Assembly: GCA_900111695.1 (NCBI GenBank) | Contig: FOHD01000010.1 | Coordinates: forward strand, 1 to 64,000 | DNA: 64,000 nt | From: Olsenella sp. KH3B4 | GTDB lineage: Bacteria > Actinomycetota > Coriobacteriia > Coriobacteriales > Atopobiaceae | Direction of reading: 5' to 3' | Shown here: positions 1-8,146 of the stretch, in pieces | Layout: each line of letters starts with the position of its first letter | How positions within the stretch are numbered: position 1 is the stretch's first letter | Program-made: the position numbers and the translations under genes | Notes under the pieces: generated by a model | Seen by the model: the letters and a program-made list of their open reading frames with translations, nothing else | What the model was told of the DNA's origin: nothing | Databases searched by the model: none

Positions 1-398
1 CCGAGCTCAACCTCGTCGAGGTCGTGGGCCGCACGACCTTCCACACCGAGAAGACCATAACCGTCTCGGATATCGCCCGCGCGCTCGACATCAAGGTTCC
101 CTCGGCCACAACCGCCGTGAACAGGCTCGTGCGCAAGGGCTACGTGATGAAGGTGCGCGACCCCAAGGACGCACGCTGCGTCAACGTGAGCCTCACCCGC
201 CGCGGCGAGCGCGTCTTCAGGCTCCACGCGGTCTTCAACCGTCACATGTCCGAGGAGGTCTCGCTCGGCCTTACGATCCCCGAGCGCCAGGTGCTTCTCG
301 ACGGCATCCGCCGCCTCGAGCGCTTCTACGCCGAGGCGCAGCAGGCCCAGCGCGAGGAGCTCGAGAAGATCATGGCCGAGAAGGGCGGCGTTGCCTAG
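1..398 (+). CDS. MarR-family regulator, FabT-like (5' partial)
   Basis: The reading frame is open from the window edge (codons begin at base 3) to a TAG at 396-398, so the N-terminus is missing. About 132 residues are visible. A winged helix is clear: the recognition-helix stretch VPSATTAVNRLVRKGYV is followed by a wing with basic residues (KVRDPKDARCVNVSLTRRG), as in MarR proteins. The C-terminus is a dimerisation helix rich in Glu and Gln. The stop shares its G with the fabH start (TAGTG). A MarR gene placed directly before fabH is the FabT arrangement of streptococci, where FabT represses the fab genes with acyl-ACP as corepressor. That role is inferred here from position. The operator was not identified because the promoter lies outside the window. 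Confidence 0.85.
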   Translation, partial: ELNLVEVVGRTTFHTEKTITVSDIARALDIKVPSATTAVNRLVRKGYVMKVRDPKDARCVNVSLTRRGERVFRLHAVFNRHMSEEVSLGLTIPERQVLLDGIRRLERFYAEAQQAQREELEKIMAEKGGVA

Positions 399-1375
399 TG
401 TCCTACACCATCATCGGCACGGGCTCTGCCCTGCCTGCGCGCAGCGTCACCAACGACGAGCTCTCCGCCTTCCTGGATACCAGCGACGAGTGGATTCGCA
501 CGCGCACCGGCATCCGCGAGCGCCGCGTCTGCACCACCGAGTCGCTCGACGACCTCGCCGAGCAGGCCTCCCTTCGCGCCCTCGCGTCCGCCGGGATCGA
601 GGCCGGCGACCTTGACCTCATTGTCTGCTCCACCACAACGGCCGACCACCTCATGCCCGCCGAGGCCTGCGCCGTCGCCGAGCGCCTGGGCGCCAGCTGC
701 CCCGCGTTCGACGTCTCAGCCGCGTGCTCGGGCTTTGTCTTCGCGCTCGACGTCGCCGACGGCTACCTCGAGCGCGGCCGCGCCAGGCGCGCGCTTGTGC
801 TCTCTGCCGAGAAGTGCTCGCGCATCATGGACTGGACCGACCGCTCTACCTGCGTGCTCTTTGGAGACGCTGCTGCAGCCGTGGTTGTCGAGGCGGGCGG
901 CGCAAGCCCGCTCTGGACGCGCCTGCGCACCATCCCCAACGTCGCCGCGCTGGACGTGCCCGGCGTCGTGGGGACGAGCCCCTTCGACCTCACGCGTGAC
1001 GCCGCCAAGCCCAGCGCGCTCTCGATGAAGGGCCGGAGCGTCTACCGCTTTGCCGTCACCGAGGTCTCCCGCGAGCTTCGCGACATGGCTGCCGAGACGG
1101 GCGTCGCCCTCTCGGACATCGACCACTTCGTGCTCCACCAGGCAAACGAGCGCATCATCGAGGCCGTCTGCACTCACCTTGGCCTCGACCGCTCTCGCGT
1201 GGCCGTGAACATCGCCACCACCGGCAACGTCTCGAGCGCCTGCATCCCGCTTGCGCTCGACGTCATGAGCCGCGCAGGCGAGCTTGCCCCCGGCGAGCTC
1301 GTGGCCCTCGTTGGCTTTGGCGCCGGCCTCGACGTTGCCTCGACCCTCGTGCGCTGGGAGGCGGGCCCAAGCTAG
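398..1375 (+). CDS. fabH: beta-ketoacyl-ACP synthase III
   Basis: This enzyme condenses acetyl-CoA (or a branched acyl-CoA) with malonyl-ACP to start type II fatty-acid synthesis in the cytosol. The 325-residue length is normal. The Cys-His-Asn triad is visible: Cys110 in DVSAACSGF, His247 in LHQANERI and Asn277 in TTGNVSSA. The start is GTG overlapping the upstream stop, which implies translational coupling to the regulator. It is the first enzyme of the collinear fab/acc operon. Only the primer specificity cannot be read from the sequence. Confidence 0.97.
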   Translation: MSYTIIGTGSALPARSVTNDELSAFLDTSDEWIRTRTGIRERRVCTTESLDDLAEQASLRALASAGIEAGDLDLIVCSTTTADHLMPAEACAVAERLGASCPAFDVSAACSGFVFALDVADGYLERGRARRALVLSAEKCSRIMDWTDRSTCVLFGDAAAAVVVEAGGASPLWTRLRTIPNVAALDVPGVVGTSPFDLTRDAAKPSALSMKGRSVYRFAVTEVSRELRDMAAETGVALSDIDHFVLHQANERIIEAVCTHLGLDRSRVAVNIATTGNVSSACIPLALDVMSRAGELAPGELVALVGFGAGLDVASTLVRWEAGPS

Positions 1376-1496
1376 CCTTTCTCGCCAGCATTGCCAGCGC
1401 CGCCGCATGTCGCGCGACGGCCACCCAAGGTATCCCGGGCGTCGCCAGGCGCCCTCGTCCGCGCCGGGACCCGGCGCCAGAAGAAGGAGAAGAACC

Positions 1497-1730
1497 ATGG
1501 CAGAGTCCACTTTCGATCGCGTTGTCGCCATTCTCAAGGACCAGGAGGGTCTGGACGACGTCGAGCTCACCCGCGACACCAACCTCGCTGAGGTCGGCCT
1601 TGACTCCATGGCCACCGTCGAGGCCGTCATGGCCTGCGAGGACGAGTTTGGCATCGAGATCGACCCCGAGGCCAACCCCAAGACCGTCGGCGAGTTTGTC
1701 GACCTCGTCGATGGCCTTCTCGACAAGTAG
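1497..1730 (+). CDS. acpP: acyl carrier protein
   Basis: This is a 77-residue acidic protein. The phosphopantetheine attachment Ser37 lies in VGLDSMATVEAV, matching the DSL/DSM motif of ACPs. It carries growing acyl chains between the enzymes of this operon. The ATG at 1497 is preceded by AAGAAGGAGAAG, a strong ribosome-binding site fitting the high expression ACP needs. A 121-base spacer separates it from fabH, and no obvious terminator is present there, so it should be cotranscribed. The open frame extends upstream, but those residues are not ACP-like. Confidence 0.96.
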   Translation: MAESTFDRVVAILKDQEGLDDVELTRDTNLAEVGLDSMATVEAVMACEDEFGIEIDPEANPKTVGEFVDLVDGLLDK

Positions 1731-1832
1731 CACGGCCGCGAAAGCGCGGGAGGAACGCAGGGCCGCCGGAGCCAGCCGGCGCCAAGACGAGAGCCGGGAG
1801 CAGCCGGCGCCAAGACTAAGGACCAACCTCAC

Positions 1833-2777
1833 ATGATCAAGACACCCCTCTGCGACCTGGTGGGCATCGAGAAGCCCATCTTCCAGGGCGGCATGGCGTG
1901 GATCGCAGACGCAAGTCTCGCCGCCGCCGTCTCCGAGGCCGGCGGCCTCGGCATCATCTCGGCGATGAATGCCGGTCCCGACTGGGTCCGCGACCAGATC
2001 CGCGAGTGCCGCGAGCGCACGGAGAAGCCCTTCGGCGTCAACGTGATGCTCCAGAGCCCCTTCGCGGCGGACGTCGCCAAGGTCGTGGCCGAGGAGCGCG
2101 TTCCCGTCGTGGCGACGGGCGCCGGCAACCCCAGCAAGTACATGGCCGATTGGAAGGCCGCGGGCGTGAAGGTTATCCCCGTGGTCTCCTCCGTGGCGCT
2201 CGCCCGCCTGCTCGAGCGTGCCGGCGCCGATGCGCTTGTGGCCGAGGGCGGCGAGTCCGGCGGCCACATTGGTGATCTCTCGACGATGGTCCTCGTCCCG
2301 CAGGTGGTCGACGCCGTCAAGGTGCCGGTCCTCGCCGCCGGCGGCATTGCCGACGGTCGCCAGGTTGCCGCGGCCTTCATGCTGGGTGCGCTTGGCGTGC
2401 AGGTGGGGACTCGCTTCCTGGTGGCGCGCGAGTGCACCGTGAGCCAGGAGTACAAGGACCGCATCATCAAGGCCAAGGACCTCTCGACCATCGTGACCGG
2501 CCGCAGCATGAATGGTGCCGTGCGCTGCCTCAAGACGCCCTTCTCGCAGGAGTTCGCCCGCCGCGAGCGCGCCGGCGCGACCCCGGAGGAGCTGGGCAAG
2601 TTTGGCGCCGGGTCTCTCCGCAAGGCTACCAAGGACGGCAACTACGAGGAGGGCTCCTTCATGGCCGGCGAGGTGGCCGCGATGGTCCACGAGGAGCAGA
2701 CGGCGCAAGAGATTGTCGACGACCTCATGAGTGGTGCCGAGAAGTGCCTGGGGGAGGCAACCAGATGGATCGCGTAG
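1833..2777 (+). CDS. fabK: enoyl-ACP reductase II (FMN-dependent)
   Basis: A 314-residue TIM-barrel flavoprotein that performs the last reduction of each elongation cycle (trans-2-enoyl-ACP to acyl-ACP). The N-terminal PIFQGGMAWIAD, the central AEGGESGGHIGD and the FMN phosphate-binding GALGVQVGTRFL identify the FabK/nitronate monooxygenase family. His145 corresponds to the active-site His of pneumococcal FabK. Its place between acpP and fabD argues for FabK rather than nitronate monooxygenase. FabK in place of FabI normally gives insensitivity to triclosan; no FabI is seen in the window. Confidence 0.93.
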   Translation: MIKTPLCDLVGIEKPIFQGGMAWIADASLAAAVSEAGGLGIISAMNAGPDWVRDQIRECRERTEKPFGVNVMLQSPFAADVAKVVAEERVPVVATGAGNPSKYMADWKAAGVKVIPVVSSVALARLLERAGADALVAEGGESGGHIGDLSTMVLVPQVVDAVKVPVLAAGGIADGRQVAAAFMLGALGVQVGTRFLVARECTVSQEYKDRIIKAKDLSTIVTGRSMNGAVRCLKTPFSQEFARRERAGATPEELGKFGAGSLRKATKDGNYEEGSFMAGEVAAMVHEEQTAQEIVDDLMSGAEKCLGEATRWIA

Positions 2778-3724
2778 ACACCGCAGGCGCGGCAGCGCGC
2801 ACCAACGTAGCCTTCCTCTTCGCCGGCCAGGGCTCGCAGAAGCCCGGCATGGGGCAGGCGCTTTACGAGGCAAGCCCCGCTGCCCGCGCCGTCTTTGACG
2901 CGGTGGAGGAGGTCCGCCCCGGCACGCGCGAGCAGTGCTTCTCGGGCACCAAAGAGGAGCTCTCGCTCACCATAAACACGCAGCCCTGCGTCTTTGCCGT
3001 CGACCTTGCGTGCGCCTGCGCGCTGCGCGAGCGCGGCGTTGTTCCGGCGGCCGTTGCGGGCCACTCGCTCGGCGAGGTCGCCGCGCTGGCGTTTGCGGGG
3101 GCGTTCGACACGGTTGCGGCAACGCGCCTGGTCTCGGAGCGCGCCCGCCTCATGACCGCCTGCTGCGAGGATCACCCCGGCGCCATGCGCGCCGTGCTCA
3201 AGCTCGACGCGGCAACCGTGGAGGAGCTGGCCGCCAAGGCCGGCGAGGCCTGGCCGGTGAACTACAACAGCCCGCTGCAGACCGTGGTCGCAGGCTCGCC
3301 CGAGGCGTGCGAGAAGCTCGACGCCCTGGTGCGCGAGGCACACGGCCGCTCTATGGCGGTCGCTGTCTCCGGCGCATTCCACAGCCCGTACATGGCTGCG
3401 GCAACGGACGGCCTCGCCGCCTACCTAACGGCAAACCCGCCGCAGGTACCGGTGCTTCCCACCTGGGCGAACCTCACCGGTGCGCCCTACGGGGACGTGC
3501 CCGCAGAGGTTGCCCGGACCCTCTCGGCGCAGGTCTCCCACCCTGTCCGCTGGGTGGACGAGCTTCTCGGCATGCAGGCCGCAGGCATCGACACCTTCGT
3601 GGAGGTTGGGCCCGGCCACACGCTCACGGGCCTCGTGAAGCGCACGCTCGAGGGCGTGACCACCTACAACGTCGAGAACCCCGACCAGCTCGAAGACGTT
3701 GTTCGAGCCCTTGAGGAGGCGTAG
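2765..3724 (+). CDS. fabD: malonyl-CoA:ACP transacylase
   Basis: Transfers malonyl from CoA to ACP, feeding FabH and FabF. The 319-residue product has the FLFAGQGSQKPGMG start, the nucleophile Ser101 in GHSLGEVAA and the His of GAFHSPYM. The ATG at 2765 has GGGGGAGG upstream and overlaps the end of fabK by 13 bases. The open frame runs further upstream inside fabK, but those residues are out-of-frame fabK and were excluded. The end GPGHTLTGLVKRT is typical of the family. Confidence 0.95.
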   Translation: MDRVDTAGAAARTNVAFLFAGQGSQKPGMGQALYEASPAARAVFDAVEEVRPGTREQCFSGTKEELSLTINTQPCVFAVDLACACALRERGVVPAAVAGHSLGEVAALAFAGAFDTVAATRLVSERARLMTACCEDHPGAMRAVLKLDAATVEELAAKAGEAWPVNYNSPLQTVVAGSPEACEKLDALVREAHGRSMAVAVSGAFHSPYMAAATDGLAAYLTANPPQVPVLPTWANLTGAPYGDVPAEVARTLSAQVSHPVRWVDELLGMQAAGIDTFVEVGPGHTLTGLVKRTLEGVTTYNVENPDQLEDVVRALEEA

Positions 3725-3726
3725 TC

Positions 3727-4497
3727 ATGGCTGAGAAGACCGCAGGAACCGGCGAGGAGGCCGCCCGCCGCGTCGCGCTTGTCACCGGAGGCTCGCGCGG
3801 CATCGGACACGCCTGCGCCGAGAGGCTCGCGCGCGACGGCTTTGACGTGGCCATCATCTACGCGGGCAACCAGGAGGCCGCCGAGAGCTGCGTGCACGCT
3901 CTCGAGGGGCTGGGCGCGCGTGCCGCGGCCTACCGCTGCGACGTTGCGGACGCGGATGCCGTCAAGGCAACGGTGGCACAGGTCACCAAGGACTTTGGTC
4001 CCGTGTGGGCGCTCGTGAACAGCGCCGGCATCACGCGCGACGGGCTCTTCGCCCGCATGCGCGACGAGGACTTCGACCGCGTGCTCGACGTGAACCTCAA
4101 GGGCACCTTCAACATGGTGCGCGCCCTCGCGCGAAACTTCGTGCGCCAGCGCGGCGGACGCATTGTGAACGTGAGCTCGGTCGTGGGCCTGCACGGCAAT
4201 GCGGGCCAGGTAAACTATGCCGCCTCCAAGGCAGGCGTGGTAGGTCTCACCAAGTCGGTCGCCCAGGAACTCGCCGGCCGCGGCGTCACCGCGAACGCCG
4301 TGGCACCCGGCTTCATCGAGACGGACATGACGGAGAAGCTCCCCCAGGAGGCGCGCGATGCCTATGCCGCCCGCATCCCGCTGGGCAGGCTCGGCTCCGC
4401 CGAGGAGGTCGCCGGCGTGGTGGCGTTTCTCGTCTCCGACGCCGCAAGCTACGTGACGGGCGAGGTCATTCGCATTGACGGCGGGCTCTGCATGTAG
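3727..4497 (+). CDS. fabG: 3-oxoacyl-ACP reductase
   Basis: NADPH-dependent SDR that reduces 3-oxoacyl-ACP to 3-hydroxyacyl-ACP. The cofactor motif TGGSRGIG is at residues 20-27, NSAGITRDGL follows, then the catalytic Ser of VNVSSVVG and the YxxxK pair in NYAASKAGVVG. The 256-residue length includes a short N-terminal extension (MAEKTAGTGEEAA). It starts two bases after fabD. The operon position settles FabG over other SDRs. Confidence 0.95.
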   Translation: MAEKTAGTGEEAARRVALVTGGSRGIGHACAERLARDGFDVAIIYAGNQEAAESCVHALEGLGARAAAYRCDVADADAVKATVAQVTKDFGPVWALVNSAGITRDGLFARMRDEDFDRVLDVNLKGTFNMVRALARNFVRQRGGRIVNVSSVVGLHGNAGQVNYAASKAGVVGLTKSVAQELAGRGVTANAVAPGFIETDMTEKLPQEARDAYAARIPLGRLGSAEEVAGVVAFLVSDAASYVTGEVIRIDGGLCM

Positions 4498-4558
4498 GCT
4501 TTGCCTGCTGCTCGCTTGGCTTGGGCTGCGGCGGGGCCGCACGCCAGAAGGGGGAAAG

Positions 4559-5806
4559 ATGGATCGCAGGGTAGTCATCACAGGCATGGGGGCCATCACC
4601 CCCGTGGGCAATACGGCCGAGGAGAGCTGGGACGCCCTCGTTGCGGGCAAGAACGGCATCGGCACCATCACGGCCTTCGACACCACCGGCTTCCGCGTGA
4701 CCGTGGCGGCCGAGGTCAAGGACTTCGACCCGGTCGCGGCGCTCGGCAAGCCCGACACGCTCCACAACGACCGCAACGTCCAGTTTGCGCTCGTCGCCTC
4801 GGACGAGGCCATGAAGTCCTCGGCGCTCGACGCCGAGGGTGCCATCGACCCCGAGCGCCTGGGCGTCTACGTGGGCTCTGGCGTTGGCGGCATTGGCACC
4901 ACCGAGGCGCAGGTCACGCGCTACAACGACGCCGGCGCACGCAAGGTCTCGCCGTTCTTCGTGCCCATGATGATCGCGAACATGGCGGCCGGGCAGGTGT
5001 CCATTCGCCACCACGCCCTTGGTCCCACGCTTCCCGTTGTCACGGCATGCGCCACCAGCACCAACGCCATCGGCGAGGCGTACCGAGCCATCCGCTTTGG
5101 CTATGCCGACGCCATTCTCGCCGGCGGCACCGAGGCGGCCATCGTGCCGGTCTCCATCGCCGGCTTCACCAACTGCCGCGCCCTCACTACCAATCCCGAC
5201 CCCGCAACGGCCTGCCGTCCCTTCGACGCCAACCGCGACGGCTTTGTGATGGGCGAGGGCGCCTGCATCCTGGTGCTCGAGGAGCTGGAGCACGCCCTCG
5301 CGCGCGGCGCAAACATCGTGGCCGAGGTCTGCGGCTACGGCAACACCGCCGACGCGTACCACATCACCAGCCCCGACCCCACAGCCGGCGGCATCACGCG
5401 CGCCATCAAGCAGGCCGTTGCCGAGTCCGGCATGGACCCGGCCGAGGGCCTCTACATCAACGCGCACGGCACCTCAACCAAGCTCAACGACAAGACCGAG
5501 ACCATGGGCATCAAGCGGGCGCTGGGCGAGAAGGCCGCGCATGCCGCGCACGTCTCGTCCACAAAGTCGATGACCGGCCACATGCTGGGCGCAACTGGCG
5601 CCGTCGAGGCCATGGCCTGCGCCTGCGCGCTGCGCGACTCGGTTATCCCGCCAACCATCGGCCTTGCGGAGCCCGACGCCGACTGCGACCTCGACTACAC
5701 GCCGGGCCACTCCGTTCCGTTCGACGGCAGGTGGGCCATGTCCACGTCGCTGGGCTTTGGCGGTCACAACGCCGTGGTCGTGCTTCGCCGCTACGAGGGG
5801 GAGTAG
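4559..5806 (+). CDS. fabF: beta-ketoacyl-ACP synthase II
   Basis: The elongating condensing enzyme, 415 residues. Catalytic Cys164 lies in TACATSTNAIGEAY. The two His motifs are NAHGTSTKLNDKTE and KSMTGHMLGATGA, and FGGHNAVVVLRRYE closes the fold. The ATG at 4559 follows GGGGGAAAG, and the first residues MDRRVVITGMG match the family start; the open frame upstream is non-family sequence. It lies 61 bases after fabG. It should also control temperature-dependent chain composition, as known for FabF. Confidence 0.96.
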   Translation: MDRRVVITGMGAITPVGNTAEESWDALVAGKNGIGTITAFDTTGFRVTVAAEVKDFDPVAALGKPDTLHNDRNVQFALVASDEAMKSSALDAEGAIDPERLGVYVGSGVGGIGTTEAQVTRYNDAGARKVSPFFVPMMIANMAAGQVSIRHHALGPTLPVVTACATSTNAIGEAYRAIRFGYADAILAGGTEAAIVPVSIAGFTNCRALTTNPDPATACRPFDANRDGFVMGEGACILVLEELEHALARGANIVAEVCGYGNTADAYHITSPDPTAGGITRAIKQAVAESGMDPAEGLYINAHGTSTKLNDKTETMGIKRALGEKAAHAAHVSSTKSMTGHMLGATGAVEAMACACALRDSVIPPTIGLAEPDADCDLDYTPGHSVPFDGRWAMSTSLGFGGHNAVVVLRRYEGE

Positions 5807-5808
5807 GG

Positions 5809-6366
5809 ATGGATACCAGCAGTTCTCGCGTGGACGCGCTCGCGCAGGTGATGCAGCAGCGCGGACTGGCACGCATTCGCATCGAGGAGGGCGACTCCTC
5901 CATCGAGATGGAGCGCCCCGAGGCGTTCCCGGTCCCCGTGGCAACGGCCGCCCCGGTACCGCTGGCGGCACCTGCGCTGGCACCTGCCGCGCCTGCCGTC
6001 CCGGCGCCTGCCGAGGAGGCGGGCGAGGTCGTTGCGCCCGCGCCCGCAGACGCCCCTGCGGACGCCCCCGCAGACGCCAGCACCACAGATACCGGCGCCG
6101 CAGACGCCGAGAAGCCCCTCGACATGACCAAGGTCATCGCCGTGCGCGCGCCCATGGTGGGCGTCTTCTACGCGGCTTCCGCGCCGGGTGCCGAGCCCTT
6201 CGTGCGCGTTGGCTCCAAGGTCAAGAAGGGCGACACGCTTTGCGTGATCGAGGCCATGAAGGCCATGAACGAGGTGACCGCCGAGGCAGACGGCGAGGTT
6301 GTTGACATCTGCGTGAGCGACGGCGAGCTCGTCGAGTACAACTGCGTCCTCATGAAGATCTACTAG
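5809..6366 (+). CDS. accB: biotin carboxyl carrier protein of acetyl-CoA carboxylase
   Basis: 185 residues. An N-terminal domain of about 40 residues is followed by a long Ala/Pro linker (about residues 44-100, with repeated APADAPADAP units), then the biotinyl domain with the modified Lys in EAMKAMNEV. The usual motif is EAMKLMNE, so the residue after Lys is Ala here. It carries carboxybiotin between AccC and the carboxyltransferase. The start lies two bases after fabF. Confidence 0.95.
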   Translation: MDTSSSRVDALAQVMQQRGLARIRIEEGDSSIEMERPEAFPVPVATAAPVPLAAPALAPAAPAVPAPAEEAGEVVAPAPADAPADAPADASTTDTGAADAEKPLDMTKVIAVRAPMVGVFYAASAPGAEPFVRVGSKVKKGDTLCVIEAMKAMNEVTAEADGEVVDICVSDGELVEYNCVLMKIY

Positions 6367-6376
6367 GAGGCACGAG

Positions 6377-6802
6377 ATGAACAGGGAAGAGATCGAGGGC
6401 ATTCTCCCGCACCGCCCGCCCATGCTGCTCATCGACGACTGCGAGCTGGTTGACGGCTATGCCGTGGGCCACACCCACGTGACGGGCGAGGAGTTCTTCG
6501 TGCAGGGGCACTTTCCCGGCAACCCCGTGGTGCCGGGCGTGATCCTCTGCGAGATGCTCGCCCAGAACTGCTGCGTGCTTCTCGCCCAGGGCGGCGCGTC
6601 CAAGAATGCCACGCCCTACTACACGAGCCTCGACAAGGTGCGCTTCAAGCACCCCGTGCGCCCCGGCGACACCGTCGAGCTTACCTGCCAGATCACGCGC
6701 TCCCACGGCATGTTCCACTTTGCCCATGGGGTGGCGAAGGTCGGCCAGACCGTCTGCTGCGTCGCCGACATGTCGTTCGCGCTGGTTCCCGAGAAGGACT
6801 GA
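6377..6802 (+). CDS. fabZ: 3-hydroxyacyl-ACP dehydratase
   Basis: A 141-residue hot-dog-fold enzyme that removes water from 3-hydroxyacyl-ACP. The active-site His45 is in GHFPGNPVVPGV and Glu59 is in ILCEMLAQ. The N-terminal ILPHRPPMLLID is diagnostic. No FabA or FabM isomerase is visible, so how unsaturated fatty acids are made cannot be told from this cluster. The gap to accB is 10 bases and contains AGGAGG. Confidence 0.96.
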   Translation: MNREEIEGILPHRPPMLLIDDCELVDGYAVGHTHVTGEEFFVQGHFPGNPVVPGVILCEMLAQNCCVLLAQGGASKNATPYYTSLDKVRFKHPVRPGDTVELTCQITRSHGMFHFAHGVAKVGQTVCCVADMSFALVPEKD

Positions 6803-6808
6803 TGGCCC

Positions 6809-8146
6809 ATGTTCCAGAAGGTCCTCATCGCAAACAGGGGAGAAGTCGCCGTCCGCGTGATCCGCGCCTGCAAGGAGATGGGCGTCAAGACCGTTGCCGT
6901 GTACTCAACGGCCGACAGCGAGGCCCTGCACGCCACGCTTGCCGACGAGGCCTACTGCATTGGCGGCCCACGCGCCAGCGAGTCCTACCTCAACACTGAT
7001 GCCATCCTCACGGTGGCGCTTGCGTCGGGCGCCTCCGCGATCCACCCCGGCTATGGCTTCCTCTCCGAGAACGTGGAGTTCGCGCAGGAGTGCAACGACC
7101 ACGGCCTGGTGTTTGTCGGCCCCTCGCCCGAGGTCATGCGGCGCATGGGCGACAAGGACGAGGCGCGCCGCACCGCCAGGGCCGCGGGCGTGCCCGTGGT
7201 GCCCGGCTGCGACCTTCTTGAGTCCGCCGACCAGGCACGCGAGGAGGCCGAGAGGATCGGCTGCCCCGTGCTGGTGAAGGCGCGCGCGGGCGGCGGCGGT
7301 CGCGGCATCCGCAAGGTCGAGCGCCCCGAGGACGCACCTGCCGCGTTCGAGACGGCAAGCGCCGAGGCCGAGGCCGCCTTTGGCGATGGCAAGTGCTACA
7401 TGGAGAAGTTCGTCTCTCCCGCACACCACGTCGAGGTGCAGGTCATTGGCGACAAGTTTGGCAACGTGCTCTCGCTCGGCGAGCGCGAGTGCTCGGTGCA
7501 GCGCAGGAACCAGAAGCTCCTGGAAGAGAGCCCCAGCCCGTGCCCGGCCCTCACGGAGGACGTGCGCCTGCACATGGAGGCCTGCGCCCGCGATCTTGCC
7601 CGTTCCGTTGGCTACGAGGGCCTCGGCACAATAGAGTTCCTGCTCGATGACAGTGGAAACTTCTGGTTCATGGAGATGAACACCCGTCTGCAGGTAGAGC
7701 ACCCCGTCACGGAGTTCGTGACGGGCAGGGACCTGGTCAAGTGGCAGCTCCGCGTGGCGGCGGGCGTGCCGCTTGACTCCACGCAGGAGGACGTGCGTGT
7801 GACCGGGCACGCCATCGAGTGCCGCATCAACGCTGAGACGGCCGACTTCATGCCGTCGTGCGGCGGCATCACGATGCTCCACGTCCCCAACGGACCGTGG
7901 GTGCGCTTTGACTCCGCGCTCTACGTGGGGTGCGTCGTGCCGCCCTACTACGACTCGCTTCTCGGCAAGCTCGTGGTGTACAGCCCCACGCGCGAGGAGG
8001 CCATTCGCAAGATGCGCTCGGCCCTGGGCGAGCTCGTGATCGACGGCGTTGAGTGCAACGCCGACCTCCAGCTGGACATCCTCTCCAACGAGGAGTTCCT
8101 CTCCGGGAACTACCACACCAACCTGATGGAGCACCTCTATGAGTAG
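6809..8146 (+). CDS. accC: biotin carboxylase subunit of acetyl-CoA carboxylase
   Basis: A 445-residue ATP-grasp enzyme that carboxylates biotin on AccB using ATP and bicarbonate. Visible landmarks are the start FQKVLIANRGEVAVR, the glycine-rich ATP loop KARAGGGGRGIRKV, SVQRRNQKLLEESP, and the EMNTRLQVEHPVTE metal/catalytic segment. The length is normal. It overlaps the downstream accDA start by 8 bases, so translation is probably coupled and the stoichiometry controlled. Confidence 0.97.
   Translation: MFQKVLIANRGEVAVRVIRACKEMGVKTVAVYSTADSEALHATLADEAYCIGGPRASESYLNTDAILTVALASGASAIHPGYGFLSENVEFAQECNDHGLVFVGPSPEVMRRMGDKDEARRTARAAGVPVVPGCDLLESADQAREEAERIGCPVLVKARAGGGGRGIRKVERPEDAPAAFETASAEAEAAFGDGKCYMEKFVSPAHHVEVQVIGDKFGNVLSLGERECSVQRRNQKLLEESPSPCPALTEDVRLHMEACARDLARSVGYEGLGTIEFLLDDSGNFWFMEMNTRLQVEHPVTEFVTGRDLVKWQLRVAAGVPLDSTQEDVRVTGHAIECRINAETADFMPSCGGITMLHVPNGPWVRFDSALYVGCVVPPYYDSLLGKLVVYSPTREEAIRKMRSALGELVIDGVECNADLQLDILSNEEFLSGNYHTNLMEHLYE

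Noticed and set aside
716..2873. Large minus-strand open frames in the fab operon
   Set aside because: They are antisense shadows of high-GC genes; the translated products lack family features, while the plus-strand frames encode complete fab enzymes.
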